Below, piece by piece: positions 24,778 to 33,012 of a stretch of DNA of 64,000 nt. The stretch lies in contig JAFAFL010000006.1 of assembly GCA_023423535.1 (NCBI GenBank), forward strand, positions 1 to 64,000. Direction: 5' to 3'. Made by a program: the position numbers and the translations under genes. This DNA comes from Pseudomonadota bacterium (GTDB lineage: Bacteria > Myxococcota > Myxococcia > Myxococcales > Myxococcaceae). Within the stretch, counting starts at the first letter, position 1, and the number at the start of each line of letters is the position of its first letter. Below the pieces are notes generated by a model. The model saw only the letters and a list, made by a program, of their open reading frames with translations, searched no databases and was not told where the DNA came from.

Positions 24778-26298
24778 CTAGCCCTCCCGGGACGACTTCT
24801 TCGCGCCGTGCGGCGTCGTCTCGTGCACGAGCAGCGGAGAGAAGAAGCAGTCCTTCTTCGTGTACTCGTCCACCGAGAACGCGAAGCGGTAGCTCGCGGC
24901 CGCGCGCTGGTTGCAGTCGGTGCGCTCGCAGAAGCGGCAGGACACGCCGGAGGGCACTGCGTCCTTCTTCAGGTCGTTGGTGGGCAGGCCGTAGGCGAGG
25001 TACTTCGCGTTCTCCGCATGCGTGCCCAGCCCGATGGAGTAGGCGGTGCCGCGCACGATCGATCCCTCCACCGGCTGCAGCTGCACCTTCGCGAAGCAGA
25101 AGTAGGTCGTGCCGTCCGGCATCGCGCTGTACTGCCGCGTGAGCATGGACGGGTTGAGGAACGCGAGGTGCACCGCCCACTTGCCGCACGAGCCCGCGGC
25201 GGTGGCGAACTTGAGGCCGGTGCCGCTGTAGCGCTTGGAGATGTTCCCCGCGATGTCCGAGCGCAGGAAGTGGAACGGCAGCCCCTTCCGCTGCGGATCG
25301 GAGAGGTTGCAGATCCGGTGCGCGACGGTCTCGTAGGTGGTGCCGAAGATGTTGGAGAGCAGCTCCACGTCGTAGCGCGTGCGCTGGACCTCCTTGAAGA
25401 AGTCGCCGTACGAGAGGAAGAGCGCGCCCGCGAAGTAGTTCGCGAGGTTCACCTTCACCAGCCGGCGCGTCTCCGCGTGCCGCGTGCGGAAGTCGCCCAT
25501 CAGCCGCGGCACCAGCGACTGCGCGTCCATCGCCAGCAGGCCGATCGATGCGGCGAGCTGGAACTTCATGGGCTGCTCCGTCAGCGCGGCGGAGAGGGTG
25601 AGCGTCTTCTCCTCCTGGTCGAGCCGGCGCACCACCGAGCCCGCCGCCGCGGTCTCGTCGATCACCACCCGGTAGCCGAAGTGCTCCTCGAGGATCCGGA
25701 TGAGCTGCCCGGAGGTCACCTGGCGCTCGAGCTTGAAGTCGCGCCGCAGCGACTCGGCCTGCTCCTCCAGTTCGGGGAACCAGTTGCGGTGCAGCTCGAG
25801 GAAGTCCGTCACCTCGTCGAAGGGCGAGTAGTCGTAGCGCACGCCGGGGAAGCCCGGCGCCGGCGTCCCGTTGGTGCGCGCGCGCTCCTCCGCGCTGAGC
25901 TGCGCGAGCACGTTCTCCAGCTGCGAGCGCGTGTTCTTGTAGAGGTTGAAGAGCGCGGCGACCGTGCCCGCGATCTTCGGCTCGGCGGAGAGGTGCTGGA
26001 GCGACTCGCGGTCGATGTCGAGCGTCTTCAAGAGCGGCTCGTCGAGCAGCTTCGCCAGCGCCTCGTCCACCGCGCCCTCGCCGAGCGAGGACATGAACAG
26101 CTCGGGGTCCTGGTCGTAGAAGCGCAGCGCCTTCCACAGGAGCGGGAAGGGCATCACCCGCTTCCCCTTCTCGATCAGGTTCAGGTACGCGGGCGAGACG
26201 CCCATCTCGCGGGCCGCGTCCGTCTGCTTGATGTTTCGCGACAGGCGCAGGCTGCGGAGCTTCAGCCCGACGTTCGCGTTGAGCGCGTTCTCGTTCAT
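24778..26298 (-). CDS. ScfR/RamB-type regulator: XRE helix-turn-helix plus IrrE-like and DUF2083 domains
   Basis: 506 residues. Residues about 10-65 form an XRE helix-turn-helix (Thr-Asp-Ala-Ala-Arg-Glu-Met-Gly-Val-Ser-Pro-Ala-Tyr-Leu). The middle is IrrE/ImmA-like, and the C-terminal third carries the DUF2083 Cys cluster (Cys-Arg-Phe-Cys-Glu-Arg then Asp-Cys). The metalloprotease HExxH of true IrrE proteins is replaced by Gln-Leu-Ala-Ala-Ser-Ile, so the domain is presumably a ligand-binding fold without peptidase activity, as in RamB. Family members regulate acetate, propionate and glyoxylate genes in response to short-chain acyl-CoAs. The ADP-forming synthetase at 19.8 kb is a plausible, untested target. 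Confidence 0.88.
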   Translation of the reverse strand: MNENALNANVGLKLRSLRLSRNIKQTDAAREMGVSPAYLNLIEKGKRVMPFPLLWKALRFYDQDPELFMSSLGEGAVDEALAKLLDEPLLKTLDIDRESLQHLSAEPKIAGTVAALFNLYKNTRSQLENVLAQLSAEERARTNGTPAPGFPGVRYDYSPFDEVTDFLELHRNWFPELEEQAESLRRDFKLERQVTSGQLIRILEEHFGYRVVIDETAAAGSVVRRLDQEEKTLTLSAALTEQPMKFQLAASIGLLAMDAQSLVPRLMGDFRTRHAETRRLVKVNLANYFAGALFLSYGDFFKEVQRTRYDVELLSNIFGTTYETVAHRICNLSDPQRKGLPFHFLRSDIAGNISKRYSGTGLKFATAAGSCGKWAVHLAFLNPSMLTRQYSAMPDGTTYFCFAKVQLQPVEGSIVRGTAYSIGLGTHAENAKYLAYGLPTNDLKKDAVPSGVSCRFCERTDCNQRAAASYRFAFSVDEYTKKDCFFSPLLVHETTPHGAKKSSREG

Positions 26299-26399
26299 CG
26301 GAGGGAGCAGTAACGCCGCTTCCGGGGCCGATTTACAAGATTTACAAACGGGTGCGCGAGCGCGTGGCGCCTGCCTGCCCGGCGGGCTCCCTCACCGCA

Positions 26400-26693
26400 T
26401 CACTTGATCCGGCAGGAGCCGCCGCACACCCGCGCGGTGGCGATGTCCTCGCAGGACGTGCGGCTGCCGGCGAGGCACGAGGGGCACTCGGGGAAGGTCC
26501 GCAGGTTCTGGCACGCGTTCGCGCAGTCCATGCCTTCGGTGAGCCGCGTGAGCCCGCAGGCGATGACCTTGTCGCAGGCGGCCTTGCACTGCGCGGCGGG
26601 GTCCGGCTTCTGGCACCCGAGCCACGCGCTGGAGACGAGCACCGCCGCGGCGCAGACGACGAGCCGGAGCGGGAGGAGAGGTGAACGCGTCAT
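26400..26693 (-). CDS. small Cys-rich lipoprotein
   Basis: 97 residues. The signal peptide ends at Ala-Trp-Leu-Gly-Cys, a lipobox with Trp at the -3 region. The mature ~75 residues hold ten further Cys in pairs spaced like a helical hairpin: Cys-Lys-Ala-Ala-Cys, Cys-Gly, Cys-Ala-Asn-Ala-Cys, Cys-Pro-Ser-Cys. Such compact multi-Cys lipoproteins are common in myxobacteria and probably fold by disulfides in the periplasm or on the surface. The family is not recognised. An upstream in-frame ATG at 26786 would add 31 residues without signal-peptide character. It is divergent from the DUF1015 gene. Confidence 0.65.
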   Translation of the reverse strand: MTRSPLLPLRLVVCAAAVLVSSAWLGCQKPDPAAQCKAACDKVIACGLTRLTEGMDCANACQNLRTFPECPSCLAGSRTSCEDIATARVCGGSCRIK

Positions 26694-26779
26694 CGGCGCG
26701 CATGGTGACATTGAACTGCCCGCGGCGGCACTCACAATGGGCGCTTGAACGGGCGCGGTGCGCGAATGAGAGTCGGCGC

Positions 26780-28006
26780 ATGTCACGACTCGAGCCGTTC
26801 CGTGGATTGCGTCCGCCCCGAGAGCTCGTCCGGGAGATCGCGGCGCCGCCGTACGACGTGGTGAACCGCACCGAAGCCGAGCGCATGGCGAAGGGCAACC
26901 CGCGCTCCTTCTTCCACGTTTCCCGCCCGGAGATCGATCTCGGGCCCCACGTGGACGAGCACGACGACGCGGTCTACGCGAAGGGCCGCGAGAACCTCGA
27001 GCTCTTCGTGCGCGAAGGCTGGCTCCGCCGCGAGCTGCAACCGCACTTCTATCTCTACCGGCAGACCATGGGCGCCCACGTGCAGACCGGCCTGGTCGCC
27101 GCAGCGAGCGTGGAGGAGTACGACCGGAACCTCATCCTCAAGCACGAGCTCACCCGCGCGGACAAGGAGGACGACCGCACGAGGCACGTGGACGAGCTCG
27201 GCGGCAACGACGAGCCGGTGTTCCTCACCTACCGCGCGCGGAAGGACATCGACGCGCTGGTGGCCGAGGGGACCTCGCAGCCGCCGGAGTACGACTTCGA
27301 GAGCGACGACGGCGTGAAGCACACCTTCTGGGTGGTGCCGGTGGCGCTCGGCGAGCGGCTGCGCGGGGCGTTCGCGAACGGGGTGGAGAAGCTCTACATC
27401 GCGGACGGGCATCACCGGTCGGCGGCGGCCTCGCGGGTGCGCAAGCTGCGCCGCGAGCGCGGGCAGAACACGCGCGGTCAGGACCACTTCCTCACCGTCG
27501 TGTTCCCGCACGATCAGATGCAGATCCTCGACTACAACCGCGTGGTGAAGGACCTCAACGGGCTCGACGAGGCCGCCTTTTTCGCGCGCGTCTCCGAGAA
27601 GTTCGAGCTCGAGGAGGCGCCGGACAAGAAGCCCGGCCGCGCGCGCGAGTTCCGCTTCTACCTCGGCGGCAAGTGGCGCTCGCTGAGAGCGAAGGGGGGC
27701 TCGTATCCGGAGACGCCGGTGGGACGGCTGGACGTGTCGATCCTCCAGCAGAACCTCCTCGCGCCGGTCCTCGGCATCGGTGACCCGCGTACGGACAAGC
27801 GCATCCAGTTCGTGGGCGGCATCCGCGGCGTGGGCGAGCTCGAGAAGCTCGTGGACTCCGGCGAGTACCGCATTGCCTTTGCGATGCACCCCACCAGCCT
27901 CGAGGAGCTGATGGCCATCGCGGACGCGGGCGAGATCATGCCGCCCAAGTCCACCTGGTTCGAGCCGAAGCTCCGCAGCGGGCTGGTGCTGCACCCGTTC
28001 GAGTGA
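26780..28006 (+). CDS. DUF1015 family protein
   Basis: 408 residues, the usual size. The N-terminus matches the family pattern Phe-Arg-Gly-Leu-Arg-Pro then Ala-Ala-Pro-Pro-Tyr-Asp-Val-Val. Further conserved blocks are Asn-Pro-Arg-Ser-Phe-Phe-His-Val, Leu-Lys-His-Glu (with the Arg-x-Asp-Lys-Glu-Asp-Asp-Arg element) and Ile-Ala-Asp-Gly-His-His-Arg. The His-rich centre suggests a hydrolase or transferase, but no member's activity is established to my knowledge. In many bacteria DUF1015 is encoded next to serine biosynthesis genes. Here serC is 7 kb downstream, separated by unrelated operons. The next gene starts inside its stop codon. Confidence 0.9.
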   Translation: MSRLEPFRGLRPPRELVREIAAPPYDVVNRTEAERMAKGNPRSFFHVSRPEIDLGPHVDEHDDAVYAKGRENLELFVREGWLRRELQPHFYLYRQTMGAHVQTGLVAAASVEEYDRNLILKHELTRADKEDDRTRHVDELGGNDEPVFLTYRARKDIDALVAEGTSQPPEYDFESDDGVKHTFWVVPVALGERLRGAFANGVEKLYIADGHHRSAAASRVRKLRRERGQNTRGQDHFLTVVFPHDQMQILDYNRVVKDLNGLDEAAFFARVSEKFELEEAPDKKPGRAREFRFYLGGKWRSLRAKGGSYPETPVGRLDVSILQQNLLAPVLGIGDPRTDKRIQFVGGIRGVGELEKLVDSGEYRIAFAMHPTSLEELMAIADAGEIMPPKSTWFEPKLRSGLVLHPFE

Positions 28007-29541
28007 CCTCGGCCCACCGCCGCCGCCGGGAGGCACCCGCGTGCTCCCCTGCGGCGGCCGTTGCCGTTCTCATCGCCGCCCTCATCGCCCCGCTGACCGG
28101 TTGCGCCGCGTCGCGGGCAGCCGCGCAGGCGTCCCCATCGTCGGAGCGCGCGAGCCACTCCGAGAAACCCCCGCTCCACTACACCGTCCGCTTCGTGCCG
28201 GAGGCGCGGGCGCTGGAGGTGGACGTGGACGTGCGGCTCCCGAACGCGTCCGGCGAACCGGAAATATATTTCATGTTTACGCGGCCCGGCGGCGTGCAGC
28301 AGGTCGTCGCACGCACCTCCTCTGGCGGCGAGCGGGTCTCCGTCCCGGTGGGGAGCGACGGCCGCTTCGAGCTTCCACCGGGCACGCGCGCCTTCTCCTA
28401 CCGGTACCACGCGCCGCCGTACGAGGACCTCTACCGGGGAAGCGGTGACGGGGAGGGCGGCCTCGTCGTCGCTGGGCGCAACTACCTCGTGCGGCCGCGG
28501 CGGGCGGAGGGCGTGACGGCCACGCTGAGGATCGAAGGCGCGGACGCGCTGCTCCCCTGGTCGAACCCACGCGAAGAAGCCGACGCGCAGCTGTGGCAAC
28601 TGGATGGCGAGCAGCTGGTGGACTCGGGCTTCCACACCTTCGGCGGACGGCGCTGCACCCGCGAGGTGCCGGGCACGCGGCTTTGGCTCTCGCTCGTCGG
28701 TCCCGCGCATCCAGAGGGCGACGCGCTGCTCTGCGACTGGATCGCCGCGGCCGCGCGCGAGGCGCTGACGATCCACCGTCCCTTCCCGTACGACCGGCTC
28801 ACCGTGCACCTCGTGGCGGAGGACTCAGCGTCGCCGAGCAGCCTCGGGCTGCTGCTGTGGAGCGAACCGCCGAGCCTCGCCGTGCGCTACGGAGTCCAGG
28901 CGCGTCGGGAGGCGTTCGCGCGCGACTGGGTGGCGGTGCACGAGCTCGTCCACGTGCTGCACCCGAGCTTCCCCGGCGGGCCGCCCTGGCTGACCGAAGG
29001 CCTCTCCACGTACTTCACCGAGCTGGCGCGGGCGCGGAGCGGACGGCACACCGAACTCGAGGCCTGGACGGAGCTCGCGAACGGTTTCCTCGGCGCGCGG
29101 GAGGCGGCGGAGGGGCGCGATCTCGACGGCGTGGTGCGGGCGATGCGCGAGGGGCAGTACCGCGCGGTGTACTGGGCGGGCGCGCTCATCGCGTTGGAGC
29201 TCGACCTGGAGCTCCGGCGCGCGACGAATCACGAACGGGGACTCGAGGACGTGCTCGCGGCGCTGGTGAAGGAGGGCAGCACCTCCACCGTGGAGGGCTT
29301 CGGCGAGACGGTGGACGCGCTCGCGGGCCGGCCGGTCTTTCGCGAGGTGCTCGACCGGCACGAACGAGGGGGACCCGCACTGGCGCGGACGGAGCTTCTG
29401 CTCGGCGCGGTGGGAGTCGAGGCGACGCGAGACGAAAGACAAAAGGCACACACCGGCACACCCGCGCTGACGTTCAGTGCCGACGACGACCCGCGGACCG
29501 CGCTGCGCCGAGCAGTGACCGGCGCGCGACGGGAAAATTGA
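28003..29541 (+). CDS. peptidase-MA-like zinc metalloprotease lipoprotein
   Basis: 512 residues from a GTG start that overlaps the DUF1015 stop by four bases. A membrane leader ends in Leu-Thr-Gly-Cys, a lipobox. The gluzincin signature is complete: His-Glu-Leu-Val-His at residues 313-317 and, 14 residues on, Trp-Leu-Thr-Glu-Gly with Glu332. This spacing fits the peptidase-MA-like group (PF13485) better than M1/M61. The N-terminal ~250 residues form a beta-domain. The protein is predicted to act on the outer face of a membrane or in the periplasm. Its substrate is unknown, and the C-terminal ~100 residues are poorly conserved-looking. Confidence 0.82.
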   Translation: MTSAHRRRREAPACSPAAAVAVLIAALIAPLTGCAASRAAAQASPSSERASHSEKPPLHYTVRFVPEARALEVDVDVRLPNASGEPEIYFMFTRPGGVQQVVARTSSGGERVSVPVGSDGRFELPPGTRAFSYRYHAPPYEDLYRGSGDGEGGLVVAGRNYLVRPRRAEGVTATLRIEGADALLPWSNPREEADAQLWQLDGEQLVDSGFHTFGGRRCTREVPGTRLWLSLVGPAHPEGDALLCDWIAAAAREALTIHRPFPYDRLTVHLVAEDSASPSSLGLLLWSEPPSLAVRYGVQARREAFARDWVAVHELVHVLHPSFPGGPPWLTEGLSTYFTELARARSGRHTELEAWTELANGFLGAREAAEGRDLDGVVRAMREGQYRAVYWAGALIALELDLELRRATNHERGLEDVLAALVKEGSTSTVEGFGETVDALAGRPVFREVLDRHERGGPALARTELLLGAVGVEATRDERQKAHTGTPALTFSADDDPRTALRRAVTGARREN

Positions 29542-29552
29542 GCAGGGGGCGC

Positions 29553-29577
29553 GTAACTGCTTTCGTGCCCCTCCGTA
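29553..29577 (+). promoter_or_regulatory. ECF-sigma-like promoter of the RiPP operon
   Basis: GTAAC at 29553-29557, then 16 bases, then CGTA at 29574-29577. This resembles ECF sigma-factor promoters (GGAAC/GTAAC with a CGT/CGA -10 at similar spacing), and from memory the Caulobacter SigF motif that drives bufferin-type operons. It lies 82 bases upstream of the precursor start. No sigma or anti-sigma gene adjoins. Confidence 0.45.
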
Positions 29578-29658
29578 CAAGGCCCATTGCCGCTCCGTCT
29601 GCCCACGTCGGGCCGACCCAACGCAGCACGCAGTACCGATACGAAAGGACGCACCAAA

Positions 29659-29874
29659 ATGAAGATGAAGACGCTGGCCGCCCTCGTGGGCACGCTGTCG
29701 ATCGGGGCGCTCGCCACCGGTTGCGCCTCGAACAAGGCCGCCGAGAAGCCGGCCGCCGAGGCCACCACCGAGAAGGGCGCGCAGGGCTCCTGTGGCAGCG
29801 GCGAGTCGGGCGAGTCCGGCGAGAAGGGCGGCGAGGCGTCCTGCGGCCAGGGCTCCTGCGGCTCGAAGCAGTAG
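29659..29874 (+). CDS. bufferin/HvfA-like RiPP precursor with lipoprotein leader
   Basis: 71 residues with AAAGGA nine bases before the ATG. Residues 1-21 are a signal peptide ending in Leu-Ala-Thr-Gly-Cys, so Cys22 looks like a lipidated residue. Residues 25-40 are an Ala/Glu/Lys spacer. The tail is Gly/Ser/Glu-rich with three Ser-Cys-Gly sites (Cys45, Cys62, Cys67) and no aromatic residue. The DUF692 and HvfC/BufC genes follow directly, which are the maturation pair that converts Cys in such precursors to thiooxazole-type, metal-binding groups. Known precursors usually repeat Glu-Gly-Lys-Cys-Gly and have a Sec-cleaved leader; the lipobox and Ser-Cys-Gly spacing here are variants. Confidence 0.8.
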   Translation: MKMKTLAALVGTLSIGALATGCASNKAAEKPAAEATTEKGAQGSCGSGESGESGEKGGEASCGQGSCGSKQ

Positions 29875-29899
29875 TCACGACCCTTCGTTGAACACGCGC

Positions 29900-29929
29900 G
29901 CGGCGGGGGACCCTGTCGTCTCCCGCCGC
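29900..29929 (+). terminator. intra-operon hairpin between precursor and maturase genes
   Basis: GCGGCGGGGGA (29900-29910) pairs with TCTCCCGCCGC (29919-29929) at 10 of 11 positions around an eight-base loop, followed by GTCGTCGTTT. It sits 25 bases after the precursor stop and 28 before the DUF692 start. An attenuator or processing/stability hairpin here would give more precursor mRNA than enzyme mRNA, a common RiPP arrangement. Confidence 0.55.
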
Positions 29930-29956
29930 GTCGTCGTTTCACTCGCAGGCCACGCC

Positions 29957-30820
29957 ATGCCCCCTCTGCAGAGCACGTACAGCGCGCGCCACGGACTGCC
30001 CAGGCTGGGCGCGGGCATCGGCCTTCGCCGCGAGCACTTCGACGCGGTGCTCTCCACCGGCCGCGAGGTGGGCTGGCTCGAAATCGTCCCCGAGAACTTC
30101 ATGGGCTTCGGCGGACGCCCGCGCGCGGTGCTCGATGCCTGCCGCGAACGCTTCACACTGCTGCCCCACGGCGTGGCGCTCGACGTGGGTGGACCGGATC
30201 CGCTGAGCGACGAGTACCTCGAGAAGCTGCGAGCGCTCGTCGAGCGGGTGGACGCGCCGTTCTTCTCGGATCACCTCTGCTGGGCGCGAGTCGGCGGCCG
30301 CTACCTGCACGACCTCATGCCGTTGCCGTTCAGCGAGGCCGCGGTCGAGCACGTGGTGCCGCGCGTGCGCGAGGTCATGGCGCGCGTGGGCCGCCCGTTC
30401 CTCCTCGAAAACCCGAGCTACTACGCGCGCATGCCCGGCGGCACGCTGGACGAGGCGCAGTTCCTGCGGCACGTGGCGGAGGAGGCGGACTGCGGACTGC
30501 TGCTCGACGTGAACAACGTCTTCGTCAACGCGAAGAACCACGGTTACAGCCCGCGCGCGTTCATCGATGAGCTGCCGCTCGAGCGCGTGGTGCAGGTCCA
30601 CCTCGCGGGCCACGAGGTGCGGCCGGACGTGATCATCGACACCCACGGCGCGCCGGTGTGCGACGAGGTGTGGGCGCTGTTCGACTACCTCCTGCAGAAG
30701 ACTGGGCCCGTCGCGGCACTGGTGGAGTGGGACCACGCGTTGCCGCCGCTGGACGGTCTGCTCGAGCAGCGGGACCGGGCACAGCGCGCGCTCGACGCCG
30801 CCTGTGAGGGAGCCGCCTGA
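29957..30820 (+). CDS. bufB: DUF692/MNIO-family RiPP maturase (BufB/HvfB type)
   Basis: 287 residues. Family metal-ligand blocks read in order: Gly-Ile-Gly-Leu-Arg, Glu-Ile-Val-Pro-Glu-Asn, Ser-Asp-His-Leu-Cys-Trp, Leu-Leu-Glu-Asn-Pro-Ser, Asp-Val-Asn-Asn-Val-Phe-Val, Gln-Val-His-Leu-Ala-Gly-His, Asp-Thr-His-Gly and Val-Glu-Trp-Asp. DUF692 proteins (MbnB, TglH, BufB) are multinuclear iron enzymes that oxidise peptide Cys residues using O2. The substrate should be the small Cys precursor encoded just upstream. The following gene, a partner of the HvfC/BufC type, starts at its stop codon with a one-base overlap. The start is an ATG without a clear ribosome-binding site. Confidence 0.9.
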   Translation: MPPLQSTYSARHGLPRLGAGIGLRREHFDAVLSTGREVGWLEIVPENFMGFGGRPRAVLDACRERFTLLPHGVALDVGGPDPLSDEYLEKLRALVERVDAPFFSDHLCWARVGGRYLHDLMPLPFSEAAVEHVVPRVREVMARVGRPFLLENPSYYARMPGGTLDEAQFLRHVAEEADCGLLLDVNNVFVNAKNHGYSPRAFIDELPLERVVQVHLAGHEVRPDVIIDTHGAPVCDEVWALFDYLLQKTGPVAALVEWDHALPPLDGLLEQRDRAQRALDAACEGAA

Positions 30821-31560
30821 TGCGCCCGGAGCTGCGTGACTTCTTCGACGCGATGACGCGGTTCCTCGCGGACGGTCCGCCGCCGGTGAGCGATCCTCGC
30901 CTCGCGCTCTACGCGCGTTTCATCGCTTCACACCCGCGCGGGATGCTGGAGAAGAACTTCCCGCTCACCCGGCGCGCGCTGGGAGCCGAAGCGTGGGAAG
31001 GGCTCGTCACCCGCTTCGTCTCCGAGCATCCGCCGCAGAGCTGGGAGCTCAACCGCGCAGCCGCCGCCTTCGCGGACTTTCTCGAACGGCGACGCAACGA
31101 AGGCGCCACGCTCATCGCGCCCTTCATCCCTTCGCTGGCGCGCTTCGAGCACACCGAGTTCAGCGTCTGGTCCTCCGAGGCCGAGGTCCCGCTCCCGGGC
31201 AGCGTGGAAGCACCGGCGCCGAATCCGACGCTGGAGGTGCTCGCGCACCCGTTCCGGCTGGTGCCCTTCGTGCTCGCGGCCCTGCACTCAAACGACGGCG
31301 CGCTCTCCGAGCCAGAAGCTGGGGAAGAGACGGTGCTGATGTGGCGGCACCCTGTGACCCACCGCACGCGCTTCCGCTCGGCGGAGCCTGGAGCGCTGCT
31401 CGCGTTGAAGTTGGTGGTGGAGGCGATCCCGCTCGACCGCGCGGCCGCGGAGGCGGGGATGACCGAGGACGATCTGGAGCGCCTGCTCGCGGTGCACGCG
31501 GCCGAGGGGCTGGTGCTGCTTCCCTCCGGCGCCGGACGTCGCCCTCAGGACACTCCCTAG
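30820..31560 (+). CDS. bufC: HvfC/BufC-family (DUF2063) peptide-modification partner
   Basis: 246 residues. The N-terminal ~100 residues match the DUF2063 helical domain: Tyr-Ala-Arg-Phe-Ile-Ala, Asn-Phe-Pro-Leu-Thr-Arg-Arg-Ala-Leu-Gly and Phe-Val-Ser-Glu-His-Pro-Pro. The C-terminal part is an alpha/beta domain with an Asp-Asp-Leu-Glu-Arg-Leu-Leu winged-helix-like end. In the HvfBC, TglHI and BufBC systems this subunit binds the precursor leader and delivers it to the DUF692 enzyme. The start overlaps the maturase stop by one base (TGATG), which argues for a stable one-to-one complex. No DoxX (BufD) gene follows; the next gene is a histidine kinase after an 80-base gap. Confidence 0.87.
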   Translation: MRPELRDFFDAMTRFLADGPPPVSDPRLALYARFIASHPRGMLEKNFPLTRRALGAEAWEGLVTRFVSEHPPQSWELNRAAAAFADFLERRRNEGATLIAPFIPSLARFEHTEFSVWSSEAEVPLPGSVEAPAPNPTLEVLAHPFRLVPFVLAALHSNDGALSEPEAGEETVLMWRHPVTHRTRFRSAEPGALLALKLVVEAIPLDRAAAEAGMTEDDLERLLAVHAAEGLVLLPSGAGRRPQDTP

Positions 31561-31639
31561 TTCAAACTCCGCACGCGTCGCGCTCGCCGCTTTCCGTGGT
31601 TTGCGGAGCGGCTTTGATGCGCGGCCTCAGGAGCCTTCG

Positions 31640-33007
31640 ATGAACGCGCAGAGCTCACACCGTCCCAGTGGTCTCACCGCCGTCGGCGCGCTGCCGTGGG
31701 GGAGCCACTTCTGTCAGTTCTACGGCGGCGCCGAGGACCTCGTGGACTCGCTCGTCCCGTTCTTCAAGGCGGGGCTGGAGGCGAACGAGAAGTGCCTCTG
31801 GGTGACGAGCACGCCGCTGCGCGCGGAGGATGCGCGGATCGCGCTGAGGCAGGCGGTCCCCGATCTGGACCGGCGCGTCGAGGCGAAGCAGATCGAGATC
31901 GTCGACCACGACGACTGGTACCTGCGAACCGGCAGGCAGAACGCCTCCGACACGCTGCAGGGCTGGGTGGAGCGCGAGCAGTGCGCGCTGAGCGAGGGCT
32001 TCGACGGGCTGCGCCTCACCGGCAACACCTACTGGGTCGAGCGCAACGACTGGCAGGGCTTCGCCGACTACGAGTCGCGCGTCAGCGACACCTTCCGCGG
32101 GCACCGGATCATCGGGCTGTGCAGCTACTGCCTCGGGCGCTGCGATCCGGGCGACATCCTCGACGTGGTGCGCAACCACCAGTTCGCGGTGGTGCGCCGC
32201 AACGGCGACTGGGAGCTGCTGGAGCGGTCCGCGCACGTGCGGGCGACGCAGGAGCTGGAGGCGGTCAACCGGGAGTTGGAGCGCCGAGTGGCGGAGCGCA
32301 CGCAGCAGCTCGAGCGCGCGGTGAAGGCCCGCGACGAGTTCCTCTCGGTGGCCTCGCACGAGCTGAAGACGCCCATCACCTCGCTGCAGCTCTACGTGCA
32401 GGGTCTGCAGCGCGCGCGCGCCCAGGGCAAGGTGACCGAGGCGGATCTGACGGTCCGGCTCGAGCGCGTGCTGCGGCAGTGCAACAAGCTCGAGAAGCTC
32501 GTGAACGATCTGCTCGACGTGTCGCGCACGGAGAGCACCACGCCGCCGCCGCTCCAGCGCGAGCAGCTCGATCTCGCGGCGCTGGTTCAGGACGCCGTCG
32601 AGCGCTTCAGCGAGGAGCTCTCCCGCGCGCGCTGCGCGGTGAGGGTGGAGGCCTCGGAGCCGGCGTGGGGACGGTTCGACGCGATGCGCATCGAGCAGGC
32701 GGTGACGAACCTCCTGCAGAACGCGGTGCGGCACGCGGCGGGCGCCAACGTGCAGATCAGCGTGCTGCCGCTGCCGGAGCACGTGCGGCTCGTGGTGCGC
32801 GACACGGGGCCCGGCATCGATCCCGCGGACCACGAGCGCATCTTCCAGCGCTTTGCCCAGGCCTCGGGGCCGCGCGCGTTCGCGGGTGGGTTCGGGCTCG
32901 GGCTGTGGATCGTGCGGCAGGTGGCCGAGGCCCACGGAGGCAGCGTGACCGTGGACAGCCGGCGCGGCTTCGGCGCTGCGTTCACGCTGGTCCTGCCGCG
33001 CAACTAG
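31640..33007 (+). CDS. MEDS-domain sensor histidine kinase
   Basis: 455 residues; a CAGGAG ribosome-binding site precedes the ATG. Residues about 15-190 form an MEDS/DcmR-type sensory domain: Gly-Ser-His-Phe-Cys-Gln-Phe-Tyr, then Leu-Trp-Val-Thr-Ser-Thr-Pro and Cys-Ser-Tyr-Cys-Leu. A short coiled coil (about 200-230) leads to HisKA with phospho-His240 (Ser-His-Glu-Leu-Lys-Thr-Pro) and a HATPase_c domain with Asn (Leu-Leu-Gln-Asn-Ala), G1 (Asp-Thr-Gly-Pro-Gly-Ile) and G2 boxes. No membrane segment. In methanogens and methylotrophs MEDS is linked to sensing C1 or hydrocarbon metabolites, and its fold is RecA/KaiC-like. No response regulator adjoins. Confidence 0.88.
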   Translation: MNAQSSHRPSGLTAVGALPWGSHFCQFYGGAEDLVDSLVPFFKAGLEANEKCLWVTSTPLRAEDARIALRQAVPDLDRRVEAKQIEIVDHDDWYLRTGRQNASDTLQGWVEREQCALSEGFDGLRLTGNTYWVERNDWQGFADYESRVSDTFRGHRIIGLCSYCLGRCDPGDILDVVRNHQFAVVRRNGDWELLERSAHVRATQELEAVNRELERRVAERTQQLERAVKARDEFLSVASHELKTPITSLQLYVQGLQRARAQGKVTEADLTVRLERVLRQCNKLEKLVNDLLDVSRTESTTPPPLQREQLDLAALVQDAVERFSEELSRARCAVRVEASEPAWGRFDAMRIEQAVTNLLQNAVRHAAGANVQISVLPLPEHVRLVVRDTGPGIDPADHERIFQRFAQASGPRAFAGGFGLGLWIVRQVAEAHGGSVTVDSRRGFGAAFTLVLPRN

Positions 33008-33012
33008 CGAAG

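Noticed and set aside
23342..26137. N-terminal extension of the 21938-23341 lipoprotein gene to a 1399-residue product
   Set aside because: The extension reads through the antisense of the glycosyltransferase and an off-frame of the ScfR-type gene. The lipoprotein leader at 23341 marks the real start.
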